Shown one piece after another: positions 22,529-30,130 of a DNA stretch of 30,330 nucleotides. The position numbers and the translations under genes were made by a program. Under the pieces are notes generated by a model. It searched no databases. It was not told the DNA's origin and saw only the letters and a list, made by a program, of their open reading frames with translations. Every line of letters begins with the position of its first letter. The stretch's first letter is position 1. The stretch covers positions 1 through 30,330 of IMG/VR virus record IMGVR_UViG_3300030060_004722; one strand, written 5' to 3'. The stretch is from a virus.

Positions 22529-22939
22529 TTATCTGTCGTCTGCTGCACGATTCTCTGAATGGTACACATCAAAGTCTCCACCAGGATATCTTTTCTTTAA
22601 TTTTTCTACGTTTCCAGCCACCACATCTTCGATTGAAACATCAAGTGCAGCACATGCTTGCATCACATACCACATAACATCACCCAACTCAATAATAAGA
22701 TGCTCTCGATTGTCGTCGTTGTAAGGCTTACCTTGGAAAACCATCTTCTTAACGATCTCCATAAACTCACCACCTTCAGCACTAATCCCAACAGCAGCAG
22801 TGGTAAGGCGATTAATATTGGCACCTTGTCCGTCAAGAACACTAAGACTCTCAATAAAAGATTTATAATTTTTACTGGGATTGGATGTGACACCATCCAC
22901 GAATATAGCGTACTTAGAAAAGTCAATTTTTTTAGTCAT
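22529..22939 (-). CDS. mazG: MazG-type nucleotide pyrophosphohydrolase
   Basis: 136 residues. The MazG metal-binding pattern is present: SAEGGEFMEIVKK (about 53-65) and HLIIELGDVMW (about 80-90). The family hydrolyses NTPs or dNTPs to monophosphates. In cyanophages it is a widespread host-like gene, proposed to alter nucleotide pools (or ppGpp, which is debated). It is coupled by TAATG to gp41 and so sits at the end of the replication operon. Confidence 0.93.
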   Translation of the reverse strand: MTKKIDFSKYAIFVDGVTSNPSKNYKSFIESLSVLDGQGANINRLTTAAVGISAEGGEFMEIVKKMVFQGKPYNDDNREHLIIELGDVMWYVMQACAALDVSIEDVVAGNVEKLKKRYPGGDFDVYHSENRAADDR

Positions 22940-24315
22940 TAGAATTTAAACTCAGCGAACGATTTTTTAGGAGTTTTCTCCTCTACATTATACCCATCAT
23001 CTTTACCATTGTCAAGAATATCATCTTGTGCTTTCTGTTCACAATCATATAATCTCATCTTTGCACGATCAATACCAATCACAAATCTTTTATAAATCGT
23101 AGGATCATTGTACCTATTCTTTAATTGCTTCACCATAATCTGATTTAATCCTTCCAATTCCTCAGTAGATATGAGAGCGAACATAAGGTCAGCAGTAGCA
23201 GGGAGTCCAAAGGATTCTGAAGTGTCAGTAAGGTCAACATCGCTAGAACCGAAACCAGAACGAGTAGTTTGAGTAGCACTAACAATCGGTAAGTTAGTTT
23301 CCACAGCCAACCCTCTAAGTTCCTCCGCAATCGCTTTGATAAACGAATAAGAATTGACATTACTTCCTGCTCTGTATCTTGAGGATGAACATATGTTCAA
23401 ATAATCTATGAATATTATATCAGGTTTAAAAGATTTTTTCAATGCTAACTCATTAAGTAATGCTTTGAAATGTCCTGAATGAGCAGAAGCAGTAGGATAC
23501 TCTTTAATGATAAGAGTGCCTTGTGTCTTCTTAGTTAAGTTAGTTACCTTAGACTCAAACATAGGTCTAGGTAAATCTGTAATGTCTTGTATATTAACGT
23601 TTAAAAGATTAGCATCAATTCTTTCAGCAATTTTCTCCTCAGCCATCTCAAGCGTGATGTATAATACGTTCTTGCCTTGGAGTAACACACTGCTTGCGAC
23701 ATGACACATAAACAAAGACTTACCAACACCAGTGCCAGCGAGAGCAATATTGAGTGTTTTATTTGGAAGGCCGCCCTTTGTAATCTTGTCGAAGAATTCC
23801 AAGTCGAATGGGATCTTATCCTCTTTTCGATGATAAGATTCGTATCTCTCTTCGTAGTCTTGTAAGTAATCATGTCCTATATGATTATCGAAAGACACAG
23901 CCAAAGCATCAGACAGAATAGTAGGAATAGCATCCCTTCCCTTGGTTTCATCTTCTCCATCTGCTAGAGCGATAGATTCCATTAATGCTAAGTATATAGC
24001 ACGATCACGACACCACTTCTCAGTAGTATCCATCAACCATTGATAGTCTGCAGGTGTATCTTTTAATGAATTATTGATGTCTCTAATTTCTTTTACTTCT
24101 GCTTCCGTAAGATCTGTCCGATTATCAGTTTCTATATTTAATGCTTCTATGGTTATTGCTGAACCATACTTCACAATAAATTTGGTTATCTCTTCAAAGA
24201 CAACCTTTTCAGATCTCTGTTCAAAGTAATCAGGTTGGATAAAAGGTATAACCTTTCTAGAAAATTCTTCATTATAAATTAGATTCCGAAGAACCGTTGT
24301 TTCAATTCGTTCCAT
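22939..24315 (-). CDS. 41: Replicative DNA helicase, T4 gp41-like
   Basis: 458 residues, DnaB-like. Walker A is GTGVGKS (194-200), followed by the H1a-type YITLEMAEEKIAERID and Walker B DIIFIDYLNI. It unwinds DNA ahead of the polymerase as a hexamer and works with the gp61 primase. The frame could open at TTG 24345, but ATG 24315 is a more usual start and reduces overlap with uvsX to 14 bases. The mazG gene follows by TAATG. Confidence 0.94.
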   Translation of the reverse strand: MERIETTVLRNLIYNEEFSRKVIPFIQPDYFEQRSEKVVFEEITKFIVKYGSAITIEALNIETDNRTDLTEAEVKEIRDINNSLKDTPADYQWLMDTTEKWCRDRAIYLALMESIALADGEDETKGRDAIPTILSDALAVSFDNHIGHDYLQDYEERYESYHRKEDKIPFDLEFFDKITKGGLPNKTLNIALAGTGVGKSLFMCHVASSVLLQGKNVLYITLEMAEEKIAERIDANLLNVNIQDITDLPRPMFESKVTNLTKKTQGTLIIKEYPTASAHSGHFKALLNELALKKSFKPDIIFIDYLNICSSSRYRAGSNVNSYSFIKAIAEELRGLAVETNLPIVSATQTTRSGFGSSDVDLTDTSESFGLPATADLMFALISTEELEGLNQIMVKQLKNRYNDPTIYKRFVIGIDRAKMRLYDCEQKAQDDILDNGKDDGYNVEEKTPKKSFAEFKF

Positions 24316-25309
24316 ATGAGAAGTATTCTTTTGCGATAGTATCAAGTTTTTGCATCACTTCTTCTGTAAAATATTCTTTGGTATTAGCAAGAATTTGTTT
24401 AGCATAAAGTTTCTTACCATTTACTTCATAACGTCCTGCAACGTTCTTCCAGATTCCACCTATCTCTCCTAATTCTAGAAGACCGTAGTATTTGTCAAGT
24501 CCACGTTCATCATAATAAAGACGAACTTCAACTTCTTTATTTTCTTTGCTTAAACGTGATTTATGAGTCTTTGCTTTGATAATATTTCCGATGACTTCTT
24601 TTCCATCTTTCTCTTTCTTTTTGCTGAGATAAACGATTGTGCTTGCTGCATACTTGAGTCCGCTACCCCCTCCCATTTCTTTAGTTGGAACATAAGCTCC
24701 GATGACATCATACGTGTGATTTGTGACAATGAGTGGGACATTTGCTTGACCTAATTTAAGTGTTAACATTCTAAAAGCACCTTTCACGAGTTGAGATTTA
24801 GTCATATCACGAACTTGTTTATCATCCAATGCATCTCGAATCTCTTTCTCTGTTGAAAGCATACCTAATGAATCTAGCACAAACATGCAAGGTTTACGTT
24901 CTTCTTCATCTTTTTTTAAGTATATGTCGATTGCCTTTAACGCTTTACTTCTGAATTCCTCAATAGTAACTACATTTATAACAACCAACCGTGTCGTATC
25001 AACTCCACGAGACTCCAATAATCCTTTATTGACTGCTGCTTCAGTGTCAAAATAGAGACAATACCCATCAGGGTTAGTGTCCAAAAAGTTTTTGACGACA
25101 GCAAGCGAAAAATAAGTTTTACCAGTACTTGACTCACCAGCAATGGCAGTAATACGATTGCTGCTAACCCCGCCAAAAATAGACCCACTAATGAGTCCAT
25201 TAAAAATGTAGGATCCTGTGTCAATGAATCTTTCAGTTTCATCAATGTCTGACGCAATTTGCGTATACTCATCTCCTATCTCTTTAACTATCTCTTTTAA
25301 AAAATCCAT
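24302..25309 (-). CDS. uvsX: UvsX RecA-like recombinase
   Basis: 335 residues. Walker A GESSTGKT (59-66), Walker B-type CMFVLDSLGML (about 139-149), and NHTYD followed by the Gly-rich loop EMGGGSGLKYAAS, as in RecA/UvsX. It forms filaments on single-stranded DNA for strand exchange, recombination-dependent replication and repair. Its length is slightly below the 391 of T4 UvsX, in the cyanophage range. Next in the same transcript come gp41 and mazG. Confidence 0.95.
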   Translation of the reverse strand: MDFLKEIVKEIGDEYTQIASDIDETERFIDTGSYIFNGLISGSIFGGVSSNRITAIAGESSTGKTYFSLAVVKNFLDTNPDGYCLYFDTEAAVNKGLLESRGVDTTRLVVINVVTIEEFRSKALKAIDIYLKKDEEERKPCMFVLDSLGMLSTEKEIRDALDDKQVRDMTKSQLVKGAFRMLTLKLGQANVPLIVTNHTYDVIGAYVPTKEMGGGSGLKYAASTIVYLSKKKEKDGKEVIGNIIKAKTHKSRLSKENKEVEVRLYYDERGLDKYYGLLELGEIGGIWKNVAGRYEVNGKKLYAKQILANTKEYFTEEVMQKLDTIAKEYFSYGTN

Positions 25310-25348
25310 TATAAAGTTTTACTTTTTTATAGTATACCATTAATTATT

Positions 25349-25519
25349 TCAAATTACCATACCCCTTTCTTCTCTTAATATTTTTTTATAAGGACCATCA
25401 GGATACATTTCTCTAACCTGTTTTACTTCCTTAAGTTTATGATATAATCTAGCATCTCCTCCAAGTGCTAGTGCATTGACAATAGTTTCTAAATCTTTAT
25501 CGTCGATTGGTAAATCCAT
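25349..25519 (-). CDS. Conserved hypothetical between gp43 and uvsX, 56 aa
   Basis: It begins MDLPIDDKDLETIVNALALG and contains ARLYHKLKEVKQVREMYPDG. Its ATG overlaps the gp43 stop (TAATG). A protein of this kind at this location is familiar to me from cyanomyoviruses, which supports it as real. No function is known; the position suggests a replication accessory. Confidence 0.75.
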   Translation of the reverse strand: MDLPIDDKDLETIVNALALGGDARLYHKLKEVKQVREMYPDGPYKKILREERGMVI

Positions 25520-28014
25520 TAGGTAAAAAATAGTTCTAAGTTTACAGTCTTTTCAACATTCCATCCAATTGCGTCAAGGATTGCCTTGAGTGGTTCCACA
25601 AAACTTTTTTCAAACTGTAGATCGTAATCTACATACTTCTCAAGATCAAGTTCTTTGGGAAAGTCTTGGATGAAAGAAATAACATTCTCCTGTATGATAT
25701 TAGGTTTCTTAAGATAACAAAATTTGATCTTCTCACCATTTTGAATCAAAGAATACTTATTAGTAAGTTTCTTTTTATTCACATAGTGATTGAATAGTAA
25801 AGCACCACGACAATGTATTGGTGTGCCCTTCATGTATATTGTATTGTAAGAATAATACTTCTTCACATCAGAAACAGTTCTCGGAAAAGAGATATCTTCT
25901 GGAGGTAGGGATTTGAATTCTTTTCTTGACTTATCAATAAAGTCAATCACATCTTCCTCAGTTTCATTCATCATCAATTTCAAAGCATCCTTGATCATTT
26001 TACGACAGGGTGCAGGGGTCGAAGACTTTACAGCTTCGATTCCCATCATCTTCAGTTTTGGTTCCTCATATCTAACGCCTTCACTATCCCACACGTTTAA
26101 TATATATCTCTTTTTTGCTGTCCAGATACCACGATCAGCAATATTTTCACGTTTCATAACCATTTTATTCTCATAAGCATTCACGTATTTTGCCAACGTC
26201 TCATAAGAACTCTCAATATATTTTTCAAATTCCACCTCACACACCTTATTAAGGAACGAGCAAATGCTCGCACCATCCTTCTCTCTATCTTTGTATATGA
26301 CCTCCACCAAAGGACCAAGATTAAGGTAAATGGAATCAGTATCTGAAGCAATAACATAGTCAACCTCCTTTGTTTTAAGAATTTTATTGATGTGTGCATT
26401 CATTCGGTCTTCAATCCAACGGATTGAGACTTGTCCAGATAGTGTGATGGCTTCTGCGTTTGCAAGTTTGTAATAGCGAAAATATTGATTACCAATAGCA
26501 CCATAAGCAGAGTTAAGTTGGATCTTCCGTGCCATTTGGATATTATTGCACCTTGCGATCTCCTTCTCCAAAGTTTTGGTTTTAGTTTTTTCATACTGCT
26601 GCTTTGCCTCCAACATCTTTTTTTTGTATATGGTTCGATCCTTATAGATCTTCTCCATCAACTCTGGTAAGAAACCCCTTACATCTTTACGATATTGTGC
26701 ACCATTCGCACATACCGCATACTCACCATCTATACCAACTTCCTCTGATAAAATTTTATCAACGGAAACTGTTGGATGTCTGGCATCAACAAGTGTTTCA
26801 GGAGAAATATTATATTGCATAATAAGGTGTGGATATAGACTGTTAAGATCAAAAGATACCACCCAATCATACTTACCAGGTATTGGTTCTTTCACATATG
26901 CACCTGCATATTTTTCCATCTTATCAGACCTTTCTTTTGGTGGAATAACAATATTTCTTTTCTTAAGATAATTGTAGATAATTGTATCCCACATACGAAC
27001 CTGAGAGAATACATCTGCATAGTTTGCCTTAGCATCATAAGCCATAACAATTGCTAATTCAATCAACTTCATCTTATCTTCCAAACGGTCAACAAGTTCT
27101 ACGTCAATGATGTTATATTCAACAAACTTCTGCCATCCTTGAGTATAAAAATCTTTGAATGTATCAAACTCAGAGTGATCTAATTTCTTTTGTCCAAGTT
27201 CGACATTTGCAATATGATCTAAGCGATATGATTCCTGTGCTTTGTAAGTAAACTTCTTATACAAATTAAGATAATCAAGTTGAGTTACACCACCAACATC
27301 ATATGTAATATGCTTACGACCTGCGATCCAAATCTCATCTTCAGTTACAAGACCCCAAGGTGAAAATCTTTTCTTTAACTTCTCACCAAGAACACGATCA
27401 AGTCTACGAGTTAGATATGGAATATCATACAATTCTATATTCCAACCTGTGATAACTTCTGGTGTATTATCCTCTATCATCCACCAGTTTATAAAGTCAT
27501 TTAATAATTCATATTCACTATTAAAACCTTTGTATATAACATTCTCTTGCTTATTATTAAATCCACCTTGACCCCAAGTGCGAATCTGTTTTGTATTATA
27601 ATCTTGTATTGATATGAGTAGTATTTCTTCCGCAGCAGATTCCACATCAGGGAAACCATTCTCAGACTTCACCTCAATATCTAATGTAGTAATCTTGATC
27701 TTACTTACGTCAAACTTTATCTCTTCCTCTGGATACTTCTCAGAAATATATTGGTAGATATATCTATCATTACCATAGATTTTAAAGTTCTCAACCTCAC
27801 TATATTTTCTTATAAATTCACGACACTCTCTTACAGTGCCTGGATCTACTGATTCTACATAGTCACCTTCTAATGTCTTGTATTTTGTTTTTCTTTTGGA
27901 GGGAACAAAAAGGGTTGGATAAAACTTCTCACGAGTCATAAAGTGTTTACCATCTTCATAACCACGAACTAGAAAATTATCTCCAACCATTTGAACGTTG
28001 GTGTAAAATCTCAT
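25519..28014 (-). CDS. 43: DNA polymerase family B, T4 gp43-like
   Basis: 831 residues. The 3'-5' exonuclease residues are intact: Exo I TTLDIEVKSENG (Asp112, Glu114), Exo II GWNIELYDIPY (Asn192, Asp197) and Exo III NIIDVELV (Asp304). Polymerase motifs: A SFDLNSLYPHL (Asp389), B QLNSAYGAIGN (about 499-509) and C IASDTDSIY (Asp558, Asp560). It replicates the phage genome with the sliding clamp, clamp loader and gp32, none of which lies in this window. No intron or intein was seen. It is coupled by TAATG to the upstream Sm-like gene. Confidence 0.97.
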   Translation of the reverse strand: MRFYTNVQMVGDNFLVRGYEDGKHFMTREKFYPTLFVPSKRKTKYKTLEGDYVESVDPGTVRECREFIRKYSEVENFKIYGNDRYIYQYISEKYPEEEIKFDVSKIKITTLDIEVKSENGFPDVESAAEEILLISIQDYNTKQIRTWGQGGFNNKQENVIYKGFNSEYELLNDFINWWMIEDNTPEVITGWNIELYDIPYLTRRLDRVLGEKLKKRFSPWGLVTEDEIWIAGRKHITYDVGGVTQLDYLNLYKKFTYKAQESYRLDHIANVELGQKKLDHSEFDTFKDFYTQGWQKFVEYNIIDVELVDRLEDKMKLIELAIVMAYDAKANYADVFSQVRMWDTIIYNYLKKRNIVIPPKERSDKMEKYAGAYVKEPIPGKYDWVVSFDLNSLYPHLIMQYNISPETLVDARHPTVSVDKILSEEVGIDGEYAVCANGAQYRKDVRGFLPELMEKIYKDRTIYKKKMLEAKQQYEKTKTKTLEKEIARCNNIQMARKIQLNSAYGAIGNQYFRYYKLANAEAITLSGQVSIRWIEDRMNAHINKILKTKEVDYVIASDTDSIYLNLGPLVEVIYKDREKDGASICSFLNKVCEVEFEKYIESSYETLAKYVNAYENKMVMKRENIADRGIWTAKKRYILNVWDSEGVRYEEPKLKMMGIEAVKSSTPAPCRKMIKDALKLMMNETEEDVIDFIDKSRKEFKSLPPEDISFPRTVSDVKKYYSYNTIYMKGTPIHCRGALLFNHYVNKKKLTNKYSLIQNGEKIKFCYLKKPNIIQENVISFIQDFPKELDLEKYVDYDLQFEKSFVEPLKAILDAIGWNVEKTVNLELFFT

Positions 28015-28268
28015 TACTTAGTTAACTCAAGATACCTATTAATAACTGCCTTTGTAGGATCTGCCATCGTTAAAATATTATCTGATCTTATCAAAAGTTC
28101 CTTTTGGTCTGTTGCTTTTGGCCAAGGTTTCATATTATCAATACTTTCAAATAAGTATGGTTTTATGAGTTTACAATCGGGTTCACCTATATCTGCTCCA
28201 ACTTCTTCGACTTGACTGATAATAACATTATCAACATCAAGAAGCAAACACTTAATTACTTTGTCCAT
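28014..28268 (-). CDS. Sm-like small protein, second of pair, 84 aa
   Basis: It begins MDKVIKCLLLDVDNVIISQV and ends MADPTKAVINRYLELTK. The strand pattern and length resemble Sm/LSm folds, and it parallels the neighbouring 109-residue protein at both ends (K-LLL-...-VI, and NP/DP...I..Y). A Sm-like protein of suspected cyanophage origin has been crystallised, as I recall. Such folds can bind RNA, but this is not shown here. It overlaps the upstream gene by 17 bases and gp43 at TAATG. Confidence 0.7.
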   Translation of the reverse strand: MDKVIKCLLLDVDNVIISQVEEVGADIGEPDCKLIKPYLFESIDNMKPWPKATDQKELLIRSDNILTMADPTKAVINRYLELTK

Positions 28269-28581
28269 CTATTTTCTCCTGATACATTTTTACAATAGAG
28301 TCTATTGGATTTACTATAGTTATAACCCATTCTTTTGGAATCGTCATCACTTTATCTTCAGTCAAAAGTATCCAAGGAGCAAGTGTAATCTCTACATTAC
28401 TTTGATCATTAACATCTTCAGTTAAAACCATTGGTCTATTTACCGATACTTTATGTGGTTGAGTTAAAAGATACCCATATACCTTGTCCATAAGATGATA
28501 GTCACCTTCTTTGCGAACTAACTCTTTTGCCTCAGCAATAACTTGATCTCCAGATTTTAATAACAATAACTTAATAGACAT
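28252..28581 (-). CDS. Sm-like small protein, first of pair, 109 aa
   Basis: It begins MSIKLLLLKSGDQVIAEAKE, has GYLLTQPHKVSVNR and LAPWILLTEDKVMTIPKEWV, and ends in an Asn-Pro-anchored helix (NPIDSIVKMYQ). Beta-strand pattern and size suggest a Sm/LSm-type fold; it is a likely paralogue of the next gene. It is the first gene after the sigma-70 promoter and the structured leader, so it may be an early protein, and Sm-like proteins often act on RNA. No clear Shine-Dalgarno precedes the ATG. Confidence 0.7.
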   Translation of the reverse strand: MSIKLLLLKSGDQVIAEAKELVRKEGDYHLMDKVYGYLLTQPHKVSVNRPMVLTEDVNDQSNVEITLAPWILLTEDKVMTIPKEWVITIVNPIDSIVKMYQEKIDGQSN

Positions 28582-28668
28582 TTTTCATATTTAATTTAGT
28601 GGTAGATTCCTATAGCCGCTTATGCTGAACCCACCAAAGGGCATAACCGCAGCCAGTATTTCTCTGAC
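28582..28668 (-). ncRNA. Candidate pseudoknot leader RNA (cis-regulatory)
   Basis: The 87-base leader between the predicted transcript start and the first Sm-like gene can form stem 1, UUAUGC (28646-28641) with GCAUAA (28625-28620), and stem 2, UGGUGG (28636-28631) with CUACCA (28605-28600). Stem 2's 5' strand lies in the loop of stem 1, making an H-type pseudoknot. One G-U pair exists only on the minus-strand RNA. A GC-rich segment (GGCUGCGG and AGCGGC) may extend stem 1 with bulges. A ligand or family cannot be assigned. Confidence 0.45.
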
Positions 28669-28674
28669 GATTAT

Positions 28675-28703
28675 ATTATAGCACAACTTCTCCAATTGTC
28701 CAA
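28675..28703 (-). promoter_or_regulatory. Sigma-70-type promoter TTGGAC-17-TATAAT
   Basis: On the minus strand TTGGAC (28703-28698), a 17-base spacer (28697-28681) and TATAAT (28680-28675). It lies in the last codons of purM and directs leftward transcription of the Sm-like, gp43, uvsX, gp41 and mazG genes. The start would be near 28668. It is the best host-type promoter in the window. Confidence 0.75.
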
Positions 28704-29608
28704 GACTTATATCCAACAGACTCAATCGTATCATGTGCATCATGCTCTGCCTCTCTAGGAATCACCACACAATAACCTATACCCAAATTGAATACCCTCT
28801 TCATTTCCTCCTCTGGTATTTCACCTGATAACATAATTCTTTTGAAAACATTTGGCAACTCCCAAGAGTTATAATCAACGTGTGGTCTTAAACCTTTAGG
28901 AAAACAACGTGGTAGGTTTTCTGGGATACCTCCACCAGTTATATTCGCCATACCTAGTATAGGAACCTCGTTCATTAATTGTTTAACTAAGGATGTGTAA
29001 ATGTAAGTGGGTGTAAGCAAGTCTCTGGTTGCCTTCATTTTTTTCTGTCTGATTAAATGATTTATCAAACTATAACCATTACTATGAATACCACTACTTT
29101 CAATTCCAATTATAATATCTCCCTCCTTTATCAATTTACCATCAACTACATCACATTCCTCTACTATGCCTGTAGAGAATCCTGCAAGGTCAATATCAAA
29201 GGACATTGGATGTTCAGCAGTTTCACCACCAATCAATTCAACTTCAGCGAGTTCACACCCCTTTATAATACCTGCCATGATATCATCTAACTTAGGGTTA
29301 ATTCTATTCAATGAAATATAATCTAAAAAATACAAAGGTTTTGCACCACAAGTTATTATATCATTTACACACATCGCAACTAGATCAATGCCAATAGTCT
29401 TGTAATTATCCAATCTACTGCATATGCATATCTTTGTGCCGACACCATCAGATCCAGATACTAAAATAGGTTCCTCATATCCACGAGGAACCTTGTACAT
29501 ACCACCGAATCCACCGATGGTAGGAACTTTTTCTTTTAGTCTTTCAACGAAAGCGTTACCTGCTTCAATATCTACACCTGATGTTTTATAGGTAATTTTT
29601 TCTTGCAT
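28676..29608 (-). CDS. purM: Phosphoribosylaminoimidazole synthetase (AIR synthetase)
   Basis: 310 residues, somewhat shorter than bacterial PurM (about 345). Motifs: SGSDGVGTKI (about 51-60, ATP/substrate loop), GGETAEHP (about 121-128), GIESSGIHSNGYSL and ANITGGGIPENLPR. It converts FGAM to AIR in purine synthesis, adding purine supply during infection; purM is a known cyanophage auxiliary gene. It overlaps the hsp20 gene by 23 bases. Its last codons hold the sigma-70 promoter for the downstream genes. Confidence 0.95.
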   Translation of the reverse strand: MQEKITYKTSGVDIEAGNAFVERLKEKVPTIGGFGGMYKVPRGYEEPILVSGSDGVGTKICICSRLDNYKTIGIDLVAMCVNDIITCGAKPLYFLDYISLNRINPKLDDIMAGIIKGCELAEVELIGGETAEHPMSFDIDLAGFSTGIVEECDVVDGKLIKEGDIIIGIESSGIHSNGYSLINHLIRQKKMKATRDLLTPTYIYTSLVKQLMNEVPILGMANITGGGIPENLPRCFPKGLRPHVDYNSWELPNVFKRIMLSGEIPEEEMKRVFNLGIGYCVVIPREAEHDAHDTIESVGYKSWTIGEVVL

Positions 29609-30020
29609 GATGTTCTGGTACTACTTTGCCCAACTTAACGGAAAGAAGTCCATCCTCGAAAAGAACCTCTCTGACTTCAACATCGTCTGAAATTGTCCAG
29701 GTTCTTGAAAAACTTCTGTGAGCCAGTCCTTGATGGACATACTCGGATGATGTCTCTTTATCAGTTTTCTTCTTCCCTTCAACAATGAGTTTTCCATATT
29801 CAGTGTAAACATTTAATTCTTTTTTACTGAATCCTGCTAAAGCAATCTCAAGCAAAGATTCAACATTATTTACATGAATAAGATTGTAGGGTGGATAGTT
29901 TGTTGTGGTTTCATAAGAATTGAAAAAACGATCTAGATAATCATCCATACCGATTCCATTCTTAGAAATAATCTTCATTAACTCTGGAAGATTAGCAGTG
30001 TGATACTTTTGTAAGTTCAT
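29586..30020 (-). CDS. hsp20: Hsp20 / small heat-shock protein
   Basis: 144 residues from ATG 30020, which has an AGGAG Shine-Dalgarno 5 bases upstream (the frame extends to 30068 but without one). The alpha-crystallin domain is visible: LIHVNNVESLLEIALAGFSK (about 47-66), VYTEYGKLIVEGKK, then RSFSRTWTISDDVEV and FEDGLLSVKLGKV. It is an ATP-independent holdase chaperone. In T4-like cyanophages Hsp20 is near-universal. The usual C-terminal I-x-I motif is not evident (tail EHHARKNYL). It overlaps purM. Confidence 0.92.
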   Translation of the reverse strand: MNLQKYHTANLPELMKIISKNGIGMDDYLDRFFNSYETTTNYPPYNLIHVNNVESLLEIALAGFSKKELNVYTEYGKLIVEGKKKTDKETSSEYVHQGLAHRSFSRTWTISDDVEVREVLFEDGLLSVKLGKVVPEHHARKNYL

Positions 30021-30049
30021 AGTTCTCCTTAAATAAGCGAGTGTAAAAT

Positions 30050-30066
30050 GTGTCCCCGAAGGCGAC
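30050..30066 (-). other. Leader hairpin with C(UUCG)G loop before hsp20
   Basis: On the minus strand TGTC-G-CC-TTCG-GG-GACA folds with one bulged G and a C(UUCG)G tetraloop, an exceptionally stable loop. It lies 30-46 bases before the hsp20 ATG. It may protect or regulate the leader; no T tract follows. Confidence 0.5.
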
Positions 30067-30071
30067 ATTAC

Positions 30072-30078
30072 TATTTAA
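30072..30078 (-). promoter_or_regulatory. Late-promoter-like box TTAAATA
   Basis: TTAAATA on the minus strand, 52 bases before the hsp20 ATG. It is a variant of the CTAAATA box seen elsewhere and lies just after the putative terminator. Confidence 0.35.
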
Positions 30079-30089
30079 GCACAAACTAT

Positions 30090-30121
30090 AAAAAAAGGCA
30101 GTGGTAATAACCACACACCTT
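30090..30121 (-). terminator. Putative rho-independent terminator
   Basis: On the minus strand GTGGT-TATT-ACCAC (30114-30101) with an outer AGG/CCT pairing is followed by seven T (from A 30090-30096). It would end the transcript of the gene at 30131-30330 and separate it from hsp20. Confidence 0.5.
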
Positions 30122-30130
30122 CATAATTAT

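Noticed and set aside
24316-24345. TTG start for gp41, adding ten residues.
   Set aside because: ATG 24315 is a stronger start and the extra residues fall inside uvsX.
25310-25350. Sigma-70 promoter directly before uvsX (TTGAAA and TATAAA).
   Set aside because: The spacer is only 15 bases and both boxes are imperfect in AT-rich DNA; not strong enough to call.
28582-28668. Known riboswitch classes (glutamine, preQ1, SAM, cobalamin) for the leader.
   Set aside because: None of the conserved sequence blocks I know for these families is visible; it is left as an unassigned pseudoknot.
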